Shown in pieces: positions 7,689 to 15,137 of a DNA stretch of 36,490 nucleotides. The first letter of the stretch is position 1. Each line of letters opens with the position of its first letter. A program made the translations under genes and the position numbers. The notes beneath the pieces are model-generated. The model was not told where the DNA came from. It searched no databases and saw nothing but the letters and a program-made list of their open reading frames with translations. This stretch comes from Gammaproteobacteria bacterium (GTDB lineage: Bacteria > Pseudomonadota > Gammaproteobacteria > Pseudomonadales > Pseudohongiellaceae): NCBI GenBank assembly GCA_030682575.1, contig JAUXNX010000024.1:1-36490 (forward strand), given 5' to 3'.

Positions 7689-9065
7689 ATGAAACAACTT
7701 TTTACCCTGATCCTGCTGGCGAGTTTCAGTCTGAATGCCTTTGCCGATATCTTCGCTGTGTTCCGAGAAGAAGACGGCGGCACCAATTGGCAATATGTTG
7801 CCAATACCAGCGCCAGTCTTTTGATTATTACTCTTTCGATCGTGCTGGCCTTCCTGATCCGCGCCAATATCCGTGCAAAACGCTCGAACAAGGCGCTGAC
7901 TGAAATCAAGGCCACGCTGGAAGAACGCGTCGCGCAGCGCACAGCTGTGCTGGAGGAAACCACGGCGCAGTTGAGCAAGCGCGAGGCGTATATCGCCAGT
8001 ATCGTGAACTCCATGCCAGTGATGCTGATCGGCCTCAATCAACAGTTGCAGGTGACGCAGTGGAACAAGACTGCCGAAGACACCACCGGGCGCCCGTTTG
8101 AAGACGTGGCTGGAATGAATCTGTGGAAGGCGTACGCGGGCATCACACTCACCGAAGAGCAGGTGAACAATGTCCTGATCACCGGCGAAACCATGCACCT
8201 CAAACACACGCAGCGTGGCCAGTACAGTTTCGACATTACGCTCTATCGCCTGGACCTGCACGACGACACCGGTATCGTCATTCTGATCTCCGATATCACC
8301 AAGCAAGTGAATGCAGAGTACAAGGTGGCGGAGCGGGATAAAGTATCTGCGCTTGGCGAGCTGGCCTCGGCGATGGCCTACGACATCAGCTTGCCGATCA
8401 ACACCATTTTCCAGCGTGTCTCCAGGGCCAGGCAGCAGATCGAAGCGGCGAATCTGGGGCCGGTGCAGGAGCTGTTCCTGCAGGAAGTCGATACCGTCCG
8501 GCAGAGCACTGAGCAGGCCAAGGCCATTGCCCAGAATCTGCTCGACCTGTCGAGCAGTTACCGCAACACGAAGCAACACGCTGATGTCGCGACCATCATG
8601 GAGCGCAGTATCGAACTGGCTACAGAACTGTTCGCAGACGTGGACAATCTTGCATTCGGTGACATCGAGATTCGTCGCGATTACACACCGTCGTTGCCGC
8701 AGATTCCCTGCTACCCCGAGGAACTGGAACAGGTATTTGCGCGCTTGCTGCGTAATGCGTACTACGCGTTGAAGACGAAGCAGTGGGAGGCCGACAGCAA
8801 GCCGTCAATCAGGATCGAGATCGGCGAGTTTGTGGATTCAATCTGGATCAAGGTGGACCACAAGGGGCTGTGCCTGAACGCCGACGAGCAGACAGAAATC
8901 TTCGAGCCTTTCTTCTCGGTCTCAGCCACGGCGACCAGTTGCCCGGTCGAGCATCGATTATCGTATCCCTACTTCATCATCACGGATCGTCATCGTGGTC
9001 ACTTGTCGGTGACGTCAGATGAGAAGCACGGCACGAGTTTCAATATTCAGTTGCCGATGGTGTGA
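7689..9065 (+). CDS. PAS-containing histidine-kinase-like protein with degenerate catalytic core (pseudokinase)
   Basis: The 458-residue protein has a signal-like N-terminus, one membrane segment (about 43-58), a coiled coil (about 65-98), a PAS domain (about 100-208), and regions matching the HisKA (218-290) and HATPase (340-456) folds. The H-box reads ALGELASAMAYDISLP, where active kinases of this type have Ala-His-Glu; the phospho-acceptor position is Tyr231. The N-box Asn356 (LLRNAYYAL) and F-box FEPFF remain. The G1 motif has become DHKGLC (390-395), and the G2 glycine loop is replaced by CPVEHRLS. Autophosphorylation therefore looks impossible. No response regulator is adjacent. It is divergent from the copper oxidase and followed by a bidirectional terminator shared with ssrA. 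Confidence 0.85.
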   Translation: MKQLFTLILLASFSLNAFADIFAVFREEDGGTNWQYVANTSASLLIITLSIVLAFLIRANIRAKRSNKALTEIKATLEERVAQRTAVLEETTAQLSKREAYIASIVNSMPVMLIGLNQQLQVTQWNKTAEDTTGRPFEDVAGMNLWKAYAGITLTEEQVNNVLITGETMHLKHTQRGQYSFDITLYRLDLHDDTGIVILISDITKQVNAEYKVAERDKVSALGELASAMAYDISLPINTIFQRVSRARQQIEAANLGPVQELFLQEVDTVRQSTEQAKAIAQNLLDLSSSYRNTKQHADVATIMERSIELATELFADVDNLAFGDIEIRRDYTPSLPQIPCYPEELEQVFARLLRNAYYALKTKQWEADSKPSIRIEIGEFVDSIWIKVDHKGLCLNADEQTEIFEPFFSVSATATSCPVEHRLSYPYFIITDRHRGHLSVTSDEKHGTSFNIQLPMV

Positions 9066-9096
9066 GGGGGGGGTTCAGGCTCTTCATCGCCAAACT

Positions 9097-9134
9097 AAAA
9101 AGCCCGAACTTCCTTGAAGAAGTCCGGGCTTTTC
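9097..9134. terminator. Bidirectional Rho-independent terminator between the sensor gene and ssrA
   Basis: AAAAGCCCGAACTTC pairs with GAAGTCCGGGCTTTT across a short loop, with one mismatch. The stem is flanked by A and T runs on either side, so it can end transcription from the plus-strand sensor gene and the minus-strand tmRNA gene. Confidence 0.85.
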
Positions 9135-9138
9135 AATT

Positions 9139-9496
9139 TGGTGGAGGCGGGGGGATTTGAACCCCCGTCCGTCAGTCCGCTGCCTTTGGATCTACATGTT
9201 TAGCGTCGTCTATTAAGTTAACCCGGGCCGGCCCGACGGGCAGGGCGGTTTGGGCGAGCCCAGTACTTTTAGCTGCTTCGCGCTGGGCGCGCTAGGCTGG
9301 CGATCCTGTTCTATATGACAGTCACAAAAACACCGGTTTACAGGCATCCCGGGGTGACCGCTAACCGCACTAAGCGGCTAGAGCGTAGCTATCGTCGTTG
9401 GCAACTATTAAGTTGCATGAATTGATTTACGAGAGTTCATACCCTCTCGACATGCACCTCAGGGTTTGATACCGGCGTCGAATCCAAAGCGCCCCC
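9139..9496 (-). ncRNA. ssrA: tmRNA (trans-translation RNA), tag peptide ANDDSYALAA
   Basis: A one-piece tmRNA of 358 nt is encoded on the minus strand. The 5' end GGGGGCG (9496-9490) pairs with the 3' acceptor strand CGCCUCC, followed by the discriminator A and an encoded CCA (9141-9139). The tRNA-like 3' half contains GGGGGUUCAAAUCCCCC, the T-arm. The message part (9402-9370) reads GCC AAC GAC GAU AGC UAC GCU CUA GCC GCU UAG, the tag ANDDSYALAA, to which the charged Ala adds one residue; its LAA end is the ClpXP-type degron. The gene lies just downstream of smpB on the same strand, its protein partner in rescuing stalled ribosomes. Confidence 0.98.
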
Positions 9497-9572
9497 GTTA
9501 GTGTGTGCAGCTTAGCACAAGAGTGTAGATGGGGCCGAGGGATGATTTTTCAATGCATGGATCGCGCAGGAG

Positions 9573-10055
9573 CTATCGATGTGCGTGCCGCACCACGCGC
9601 TGCTTCTCGATCGCCCATTCGCGATCCTTCACGACATCGCGCTTGTCGTGGGCCTGCTTGCCCTTGGCCAGGGATATCTGGCACTTGATGAGGTGGCCCT
9701 TCCAGTAGAGCTTCGTGGCCACGCAGGTGTGTCCCTTCTGCTGTACGCTGGAGAACAAGCGTGCCAGCTCCTTGCGGTGTAGCAGCAGCTTGCGCGTGCG
9801 GTCGGGCTCGCAGATCACGTGAGTGCTGGCAGTATTCAGTGGCACGACGTTGCAGCCGATCAGCCAGGCTTCGCCGTCTTTCAGAATGACGTAGCTGTCC
9901 GTCAGCTGCACTTTCTTCTCGCGCATGCTTTTGACTTCCCAGCCGAGCAGCATCATGCCGGCCTCGAAGGAGTCCTCGATGAAATAGTCATGAAGGGCTT
10001 TCTTGTTGCGGGCGATGGTGGTGTCGACTGTCTTGGGCTTTCCGGATTTTGCCAT
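9573..10055 (-). CDS. smpB: SmpB, tmRNA-binding protein
   Basis: The 160-residue protein has the SmpB beta-barrel sequence: [39 protein letters not shown], then [20 protein letters not shown] and a basic tail ([15 protein letters not shown]) that folds along the empty mRNA channel of stalled ribosomes. SmpB binds the tRNA-like part of tmRNA and is essential for trans-translation. The ATG at 10055 matches the family N-terminus (MAKSGKPK); the frame is open a further 171 bases upstream but that part is not SmpB-like. ssrA follows 76 bases downstream on the same strand. No strong ribosome binding site precedes the ATG. Confidence 0.97.
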   Translation of the reverse strand: MAKSGKPKTVDTTIARNKKALHDYFIEDSFEAGMMLLGWEVKSMREKKVQLTDSYVILKDGEAWLIGCNVVPLNTASTHVICEPDRTRKLLLHRKELARLFSSVQQKGHTCVATKLYWKGHLIKCQISLAKGKQAHDKRDVVKDREWAIEKQRVVRHAHR

Positions 10056-10081
10056 AGCGCGGCATTGTACCTGCGCTGCCC

Positions 10082-10107
10082 CTGTGGGAGCCAGTCTTGC
10101 TGGAGAT
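10082..10107 (+). repeat. REP-like palindromic element, copy 1
   Basis: This 26-bp element begins CTGTGGGAGCCAG and ends GCTGGAGAT, with CCAG/CTGG forming a short stem. It matches 20 of 26 positions with an inverted copy at 11280-11305. The GTGGGAGC head followed by a small stem resembles Pseudomonas-type REP sequences. It lies between the divergent smpB and hydrolase genes. Confidence 0.6.
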
Positions 10108-10216
10108 TGAATCTGCTGGATCGCCTTAGCGGGTGAATCTAGCTGACACTGTCGCTTTTCATGCCGGTTCTCTTGCGCTACCGTGTTGTCCTTCCTCCCA
10201 TGCACAGGTGAGCACC

Positions 10217-11125
10217 ATGAAAACAAGAAAAAAAATGCTGGTTCTGGCCTTTATCCTCCTTGCGGGTAGCAGTTCCTGGTCCGTATTGGCACAGACGAAG
10301 ATTCCCTATGGCCCCGATCCGATGCAATACGGAGAGCTCTCTCTGCCTGCCGGTGATGGGCCGTTTCCTGTGGTCACCTTCCTGCATGCTGGCTGCTGGC
10401 GCTCCACCGAAGGCATGATCAGCAGTTATCGCGCCATGGCAAAGGCGATGACCGAGCATGGAATTGCCGCTTGGAATCTGCAGTATCGCGGTGCCACCAG
10501 CCCGGGTGGTGGCTGGCCCGGCACGTGGTTGGACATCGCTAATGGCTTCGATGCATTGGTCGGTCTCGCCGGGCAATATCCCCTCGATCTGCAACAGGCC
10601 GTTGTGGTGGGTCACTCATCCGGCGGGCACTTCGGCGCCTGGCTGGCCACTCGCACGCAGTTGCCCAAGGACAGCGAGATCTATGTCGATCCAGCTCTGA
10701 ACCCTTCCGCGTTGGTGATGGCCGATGCCTACATTAATCCAATGGTCATCGATTCCATCGGCGTAAGTGGCGAGATTTATTGCGGAGAGCCTCTGCTGGA
10801 GAAGCTGACGGGGGCACCGGTAGACGAGAAGGGAGCAAACTTCCGCGCGATCTCCCCGCTGGAGTGGTTGCCTTGGGGTATTCCACAGGAATACGTGGTC
10901 AGTACTTATCGCTACCCTCTTTCCCTGCCAAGGGAGTTGGCTCAGGGCAAGACTGCGTTGCAAACCTTGCCGGACTATCCGGCCCTGGCAATCATGGCCG
11001 GTGACGAGGTCAGTGTGCGTATCATCGCCAACGAGGAGCATGGGGACTTCGTGAAGGAAGGCGCACGTGGTTATCACGCGACGATCTCGGCCGTGCTGCG
11101 ACTACTTGACAAGGCGAGTGAGTAG
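10217..11125 (+). CDS. Exported alpha/beta hydrolase (esterase-like)
   Basis: The 302-residue protein begins with a basic N-terminus and hydrophobic core ending WSVLAQ (signal peptide, cleavage near 26), so it should act in the periplasm or outside. The fold signature is a nucleophile elbow GHSSGGH with Ser134, an oxyanion loop FLHAGCW, and a late His275 in NEEHGDF. These suit a serine esterase or S9-type peptidase-like hydrolase. The acid residue is not certain. The ATG at 10217 has AGGTGA eight bases upstream and opens the signal peptide; the frame is open to 10133 but without a signal-like start. REP-like elements lie on both sides in opposite orientation. Substrate unknown. Confidence 0.85.
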   Translation: MKTRKKMLVLAFILLAGSSSWSVLAQTKIPYGPDPMQYGELSLPAGDGPFPVVTFLHAGCWRSTEGMISSYRAMAKAMTEHGIAAWNLQYRGATSPGGGWPGTWLDIANGFDALVGLAGQYPLDLQQAVVVGHSSGGHFGAWLATRTQLPKDSEIYVDPALNPSALVMADAYINPMVIDSIGVSGEIYCGEPLLEKLTGAPVDEKGANFRAISPLEWLPWGIPQEYVVSTYRYPLSLPRELAQGKTALQTLPDYPALAIMAGDEVSVRIIANEEHGDFVKEGARGYHATISAVLRLLDKASE

Positions 11126-11173
11126 AACCGGTAGCTCAAGGTAATGGTCCGGCGTGAACCAGCCAAAGCAATC

Positions 11174-11201
11174 GTTGGCGATGTCCGGCGCCGACTTTTT
11201 T
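11174..11201 (+). terminator. Rho-independent terminator after the hydrolase gene
   Basis: GTTGGCG (11174-11180) pairs with CGCCGAC (11189-11195) through seven base pairs including one G-U. The loop is eight bases, and six T residues follow. The hairpin lies about 50 bases after the hydrolase stop. Confidence 0.75.
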
Positions 11202-11279
11202 GTCCACCACCACCGTTCTGACCTGTCTGGCCGATAGGGTTGGCATCACACAGTATGGGAGGTATGTGCTGCGCGTGCT

Positions 11280-11305
11280 ATCACCAGCGGGGCTGGCTCC
11301 TGCAG
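11280..11305 (-). repeat. REP-like palindromic element, copy 2 (inverted)
   Basis: On the minus strand this reads CTGCAGGAGCCAG, then CCCC, then GCTGGTGAT, matching copy 1 at 10082-10107 in 20 of 26 positions. The stem here is CCAGC/GCTGG, one pair longer than in copy 1. The two copies enclose the hydrolase gene in inverted orientation. Confidence 0.6.
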
Positions 11306-11378
11306 TGGAGGGGCTGCTAGAATCGCGCAAAAGTTTTCTGGACCAGCAAACTAAGCGATTGAGATAAAAGGGTTTTCC

Positions 11379-12806
11379 ATGGCGATTGAACGCGGTCAAT
11401 TCAGCTCCAAACTGGGTTTCATTCTCGCGGCTGCAGGCTCGGCCGTTGGGCTTGGCAATCTGGTGGCGTTTCCGGTGATGGCCTCCAAGAATGGCGGAGC
11501 CGTTTTCCTCTTCGTGTATGTGCTGTTTGTCGCCCTGATCTGTCTGCCGGTGATGATGGCCGAGATTGCGATGGGGCGACGCACCCAGCGCAATCCGGTT
11601 GGTGCGTTCGTTGCGCTGTCGGACGGTAGCAGGGGTTGGCGTATGGCAGGGAATCTCGCCATTCTCACGCCGTTCATGATCGCTGTGTTCTACACCATCG
11701 TGACAGTGTGGATCGTGATCTATCTGCTGAAAGCGCTGACAGGCGGGCTGGGAGAACTGGCGCTGCCGGAAACATTTGGTGGCATGGTGGGGTCGCCTTC
11801 CGTGTTCATATACTTTGTTGTGGTGCAGATTCTGGTGTTTGCTGTGCTGCTCAGTGGTGTGAAGAAGGGGATAGAGCGGCAGGCGAAAATCCTCATGCCG
11901 ACGCTCGCCGTCATGCTGGTCGGATTGATCATCTTCGTCATGACGCTGGATAACGCCAGTGCGGGCATTCGCTACTATCTGGTGCCGGATTTCAGTCAGT
12001 TGGACAGTACAGTGGTCAATGCAGCGTTGAATCAGGCGTTCTTCTCACTGTCTCTGGGCATGGGCATCATGATTACCTACGGCTCCTATTTCAGCAGCAG
12101 TGACAGTATTCCCGGATCGAGCAGATTGGTGGCAATTGCAGACACCGGGGTGGCATTTCTTGCCGGCCTGCTGATTCTTCCCGCAATCTTTGCGTTCAAT
12201 CCGGCGACCAATCCGGAAGATCTCTCCAGCAGCAGTGTGGGGCTGATCTTCACGTATCTGCCGCAAATATTCCTCTCCATGCAGGGAGCGGTCGGCATGG
12301 TGGGGGCCAGTATCGTGGCGGCGGTGTTCTTCGCGCTGGTGTTCTTTGCAGCGTTCACTTCGCTGGTGTCCATTCTGGAGATCCCGATTTCCTACATGAT
12401 CGACGAGTGGAGTTTTTCGCGAACCAGGGCTGTGCTGACACAGGCAGCGTTGGTGAGTTTCTTCGCGATTTTTGCGGCGATGTCTTTCGGCATGTCACCA
12501 TTTTTGACTGATTTCATTCCCTATGGCGGTGGACCGAAATCTTTCTTCGACCTGCTCGCGGATACCTTTTCGGAAGTGATCCTGCCGTTCGTCGGTTTCC
12601 TCGCGTGCACCCTTTGTGCGTATCGCTGGCGCAATGGTGGGTTATCGTCCGAGCTTGTTGTCGGGGATGACAGCTACGCGGGTTCCCTGGCAGAGAAATA
12701 CATCAATTTTTCTCTGCGTACCTTCATTCCAGTCGTATTGCTTTTTGTGTTTCTGAACTCTCTGTCGCAAAAGTATTTCGCGTTCGATCTGCTGAGCCTG
12801 ATATGA
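11379..12806 (+). CDS. Sodium-dependent transporter of the neurotransmitter:sodium symporter (NSS/SNF) family
   Basis: The 475-residue integral membrane protein has about 11-12 hydrophobic segments. The N-terminus SSKLGFILAAAGSAVGLGN, then FPVMASKNGGAVFLFVY, is the TM1/TM2 signature of NSS proteins (LeuT fold), where unwound TM1 holds Na+ and substrate. In this protein the usual Trp-Arg after the Gly-Asn motif is replaced by Leu-Val-Ala, a bacterial variant, so ligand inference from LeuT is unsafe. Substrates in the family are amino acids or amines. AAAAGGG lies before the ATG. The stop overlaps the ratA start by four bases (ATGA), which suggests translational coupling in an operon with ratA and rnfH. 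Confidence 0.93.
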   Translation: MAIERGQFSSKLGFILAAAGSAVGLGNLVAFPVMASKNGGAVFLFVYVLFVALICLPVMMAEIAMGRRTQRNPVGAFVALSDGSRGWRMAGNLAILTPFMIAVFYTIVTVWIVIYLLKALTGGLGELALPETFGGMVGSPSVFIYFVVVQILVFAVLLSGVKKGIERQAKILMPTLAVMLVGLIIFVMTLDNASAGIRYYLVPDFSQLDSTVVNAALNQAFFSLSLGMGIMITYGSYFSSSDSIPGSSRLVAIADTGVAFLAGLLILPAIFAFNPATNPEDLSSSSVGLIFTYLPQIFLSMQGAVGMVGASIVAAVFFALVFFAAFTSLVSILEIPISYMIDEWSFSRTRAVLTQAALVSFFAIFAAMSFGMSPFLTDFIPYGGGPKSFFDLLADTFSEVILPFVGFLACTLCAYRWRNGGLSSELVVGDDSYAGSLAEKYINFSLRTFIPVVLLFVFLNSLSQKYFAFDLLSLI

Positions 12807-13249
12807 CAACCCGGATTGACCGCAGTGCACTGGTGATGTTCTCGGCGCAACAGATGTATGACCTCGTCAATGACATCGAGAGTTATCCGCTGTTCATGCA
12901 GGGCTGCCAGCGTGCCCAGGTATTGAGCCGTTCCGACACCGAAGTGGTGGGAGAGCTCACGCTTGGCAAGGCAGGATTGCAGCACTCGTTCATCACGCGA
13001 AACACATTGAGGCCCTGTGAAGAAATGCAGATGAATCTGGTCGAAGGGCCATTCCGGAAATTCAGTGCGTCATGGCGCTTTCAATCCCTTGGAGAGAATG
13101 CATGCAAAGTGACTCTGCAAATGGAATTTGATTTCGCGGGGGGACTGATGGGTTACGCACTGGAGAAACTTTTCAATCATTCGGCCAATACTCTGGTAGA
13201 TGCTGTCGTCACACGTGCCAATCAGCTCTATGCTGCGTCCGGACGATGA
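12803..13249 (+). CDS. ratA: RatA/Coq10-type START-domain protein
   Basis: The 148-residue protein has a complete SRPBCC (START/polyketide-cyclase) fold sequence: SALVMFSAQQMYDLVNDIESYPLFMQGCQRAQVL at the N-terminus and LEKLFNHSANTLVDAVVTRA in the C-terminal helix. The family was named RatA in E. coli, where it was reported to affect 70S ribosome assembly as a toxin. The same fold as Coq10 suggests lipid or quinone binding, and the real role is debated. It overlaps the transporter upstream by ATGA and is followed after ten bases by rnfH, the ratA-rnfH (ratAB) pairing common in Gammaproteobacteria. Confidence 0.93.
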   Translation: MTTRIDRSALVMFSAQQMYDLVNDIESYPLFMQGCQRAQVLSRSDTEVVGELTLGKAGLQHSFITRNTLRPCEEMQMNLVEGPFRKFSASWRFQSLGENACKVTLQMEFDFAGGLMGYALEKLFNHSANTLVDAVVTRANQLYAASGR

Positions 13250-13259
13250 GGATCAACAC

Positions 13260-13604
13260 ATGAGCTCTGAACCCGGGATGATCGAGGTGGAAGTGGCTTT
13301 TGCATTGCCTCATGAGCAACGCATCATCGCGCTGCAGGTTGCGCAGGGGACCTCGGCACTGGAGGCAGTGCAGCAGTCGGGAATCCTTGGCCACTTTCCA
13401 ATCATCGACATAGACGCTGCGGCGATCGGGATTTTCTCCCGTGTGCTGGATGGCAAATCCATGCCCCTGCCGGGGGACTATGTGTTGCAACCACGCGATC
13501 GGGTGGAGATCTATCGTCCACTGCAGCTTGATCCCAAGCAGGTGCGTCTATTGCGTGCTGCCAGGACGAAGAAGGCACGACAGTCACAGAAGAGCGGGCG
13601 TTGA
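13260..13604 (+). CDS. rnfH: RnfH/RatB family ubiquitin-fold protein
   Basis: The 114-residue protein has a beta-grasp sequence: MIEVEVAFALPHEQRIIALQV, then GTSALEAVQQSGI, a GIFSRVLDGKSMPLPGDYVLQPRDRVEIYRPL core and a basic tail (RAARTKKARQSQKSGR). This is the UPF0125/RnfH signature; the molecular role is not established. The ATG at 13260 is used because GAGG at 13247-13250, overlapping the ratA stop, gives a suitable ribosome site. A longer in-frame start at 13200 would overlap ratA by 50 bases. It is the last gene before the inserted CC-tail/ArsA and zinc modules. Confidence 0.9.
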   Translation: MSSEPGMIEVEVAFALPHEQRIIALQVAQGTSALEAVQQSGILGHFPIIDIDAAAIGIFSRVLDGKSMPLPGDYVLQPRDRVEIYRPLQLDPKQVRLLRAARTKKARQSQKSGR

Positions 13605-13630
13605 GGGGGCGCGGACATCAGGCGTATACT
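13601..13630 (+). promoter_or_regulatory. Candidate promoter of the CC-tail protein/ArsA pair
   Basis: TTGAGG (13601-13606, overlapping the rnfH stop) and TATACT (13625-13630) are separated by 18 bases. The implied start site would be near 13637, leaving a leader of only about 13 bases with AGGAG before the ATG at 13650. Confidence 0.42.
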
Positions 13631-13649
13631 CGCGACTCAGGAGAAGACC

Positions 13650-13940
13650 ATGGATCAGAACGATATTCCCGGCAATGACAAACGCAAGAGCCTTCTCGCT
13701 CGTATCGAAGACGGCCTGCGTGAGTACTATATCGGTCCGCATCGCCGCGAATTCGCCCGTGCCCAGCGTGACGAGGATGATCTGTTCATGCTGCTGGTAT
13801 TCTCCGAGAGTCTCGGTATTCCCAATCCCGCTACCTACTACACACTTGAGCTGTTGCCCGTGGTGTACGACCGGTTTCATGACTGGCATCGTCGCATGGG
13901 TATGGAGCGCTCACCTCTGGATCATGTCACATGCTGTTAG
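13650..13940 (+). CDS. Small protein ending in Cys-Cys, partner of an ArsA-type ATPase (cory-CC-star type)
   Basis: This 96-residue protein has no signal peptide or membrane span. It is rich in charged and aromatic residues (LREYYIGPHRREFARAQRDEDDLFMLLVFSESLGIPNPATYY) and ends exactly in HVTCC. Cys95-Cys96 are its only cysteines. From memory, NCBI names such proteins cory-CC-star after this C-terminal pair and notes ArsA-type ATPase neighbours; I know of no experimental function. AGGAG lies eight bases before the ATG. The ATPase gene starts inside its last codons (10-bp overlap), a sign of tight co-translation. A terminal di-cysteine could bind metal, form a disulfide or be an attachment site; that is inference. 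Confidence 0.85.
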   Translation: MDQNDIPGNDKRKSLLARIEDGLREYYIGPHRREFARAQRDEDDLFMLLVFSESLGIPNPATYYTLELLPVVYDRFHDWHRRMGMERSPLDHVTCC

Positions 13941-14914
13941 AACTGGCTCGATCCAAGCGTATTTTCTTCTTTGGCGGTAAGGGCGGAGTGGGAAAAACCA
14001 CTGTATCGGCGGCAACAGCCCTGGCCATGGCGATGGAGGGCAAACGTGTGCTGCTGATCTCCACCGATCCTGCACATAACCTCGGCCATCTCTTCAATCG
14101 TGAGATTGGTCCTCGTCCAGTGCGTCTTGCTCCCAATCTCGATGGTATGGAGCTTGATCCCCAGCTGACCGTCAACGAGCACCTGGATGAAGTCTCCGGT
14201 TCACTGCGAAAACTCATGGCGCCGCATCTGGCCGGAGAAGTGGACAAGCACATTGAACTCTCACGCGACGCACCCGGCATGCAGGAAGCTGCAATCATGG
14301 AGCGTATCGCCGAGGTGGTGGAGCAGGGCGCCCGCGATTACGACATGCTGGTGTTCGACACGGCACCTTCTGGACACACAGCGCGTCTGATTGCGCTGCC
14401 GGAGATGATGTCAGCGTGGACCGATGGGTTGATCCAGCGTCGGGACAAGGCCGAACGTTTCAGCTCCGTGCTGCGGAATATGGGTAGTGACAGGTCGATG
14501 GGTAATACGGTATTTGGTGGTCCAACAGATCCGCTGGTAGAGCGCGAAAGCACCATCCGCAGTTTGCTCAATCGGCGCAAACGGCGTTTCAGCGATTTGC
14601 GCTCGGCATTGTCAGATGCTGAGCGCACGTCGTTCATCATCGTGTTGGCTGCCGAGCGGCTGCCGGTGTTGGAGACCATAGAGCTGCACGATCAACTCAG
14701 GCGCACGGGTGTGAAAGTGGGCGGACTGATCGTCAACAAACGTCTGCCCGACGGCTTGGGCGACTTTCTGACAGAGCGGCGTACGCAAGAAGAAGTACAT
14801 CTGGCTACTCTGAAAGAAGCCCTGCCTGAATTGCCCAGACAGGATCTGACGCTGGTGGCTCACGACGTGGTGGGGCTTGAAGCGTTGGAGCGGTTTGCGA
14901 AAAGCCTGAAATAG
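13931..14914 (+). CDS. ArsA/Get3/TRC40-family ATPase (single-domain)
   Basis: The 327-residue protein carries the deviant Walker A GGKGGVGKT (15-23), the switch I region STDPAHNLGHLF and the switch II/A-loop DTAPSGHTARL, so it is a dimeric SIMIBI ATPase of the ArsA/Get3 family. It has one ATPase domain, not the two of classical arsenical-pump ArsA, and contains no cysteine at all. It therefore lacks both the As(III)-binding cysteines of ArsA and the zinc-binding CxxC of Get3. No arsB, arsR or arsD is nearby, so arsenic resistance is unlikely. It overlaps the upstream CC-tail gene by ten bases and probably works with that protein. Confidence 0.9.
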   Translation: MLLELARSKRIFFFGGKGGVGKTTVSAATALAMAMEGKRVLLISTDPAHNLGHLFNREIGPRPVRLAPNLDGMELDPQLTVNEHLDEVSGSLRKLMAPHLAGEVDKHIELSRDAPGMQEAAIMERIAEVVEQGARDYDMLVFDTAPSGHTARLIALPEMMSAWTDGLIQRRDKAERFSSVLRNMGSDRSMGNTVFGGPTDPLVERESTIRSLLNRRKRRFSDLRSALSDAERTSFIIVLAAERLPVLETIELHDQLRRTGVKVGGLIVNKRLPDGLGDFLTERRTQEEVHLATLKEALPELPRQDLTLVAHDVVGLEALERFAKSLK

Positions 14915-14917
14915 TTG

Positions 14918-14958
14918 TTGGCAGACGTCGAAATTCGATGTTATGTTACAAGATAACA
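14918..14958 (+). promoter_or_regulatory. Zur-type box overlapping a sigma-70 promoter
   Basis: TGTTACAAGATAACA (14944-14958) matches the 15-bp Zur core TGTTATANTATAACA at all but two of the 14 defined positions. A TTGGCA -35 (14918-14923, 5/6) and TATGTT -10 (14942-14947) are 18 bases apart, so the box covers the -10 and the start site. Zinc-loaded Zur would repress here. The downstream small His/Cys protein and ZnuD-like receptor fit that regulation. Zur itself is not in the window. Confidence 0.7.
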
Positions 14959-15037
14959 AAACGTGAGTTTGTAACAGTTTTCACTTTTCTGAAACTTTTC
15001 CAAAATGCCAAGGTCAATAGGATGTGCCCGCAAGTCC

Positions 15038-15089
15038 GCCTCCAGACAATCGAAGAGCTCATCATGCTCCCTTTGATTGTTCTGGAGGC
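15038..15089 (+). promoter_or_regulatory. Large stem-loop in the leader of the zinc module
   Basis: GCCTCCAGACAATC (15038-15051) pairs with GATTGTTCTGGAGGC (15075-15089) over 14 base pairs with a single bulged base. The apical part contains a second small stem, GAGC/GCTC around TCATCAT. It is followed by CTTTGCGTTTGCG, not a true U tract, so it is a poor terminator. It lies in the predicted 180-nt leader between the Zur box and the first gene. I do not recognise an RNA family. Confidence 0.6.
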
Positions 15090-15137
15090 TTTGCGTTTGC
15101 GCCTCGTTGACCTGATGAGCCAGAGTCTATCGTGCGA

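Noticed and set aside
7641-8579. A 312-codon minus-strand frame opposite the sensor gene.
   Set aside because: The plus strand encodes PAS and kinase-like motifs in one frame. The antisense frame has no motif and would overlap the gene's start region.
13931-14914. Arsenite efflux ATPase (ArsA of an ars operon).
   Set aside because: It has a single ATPase domain, no cysteines, and no arsB, arsR, arsC or arsD gene in the window.
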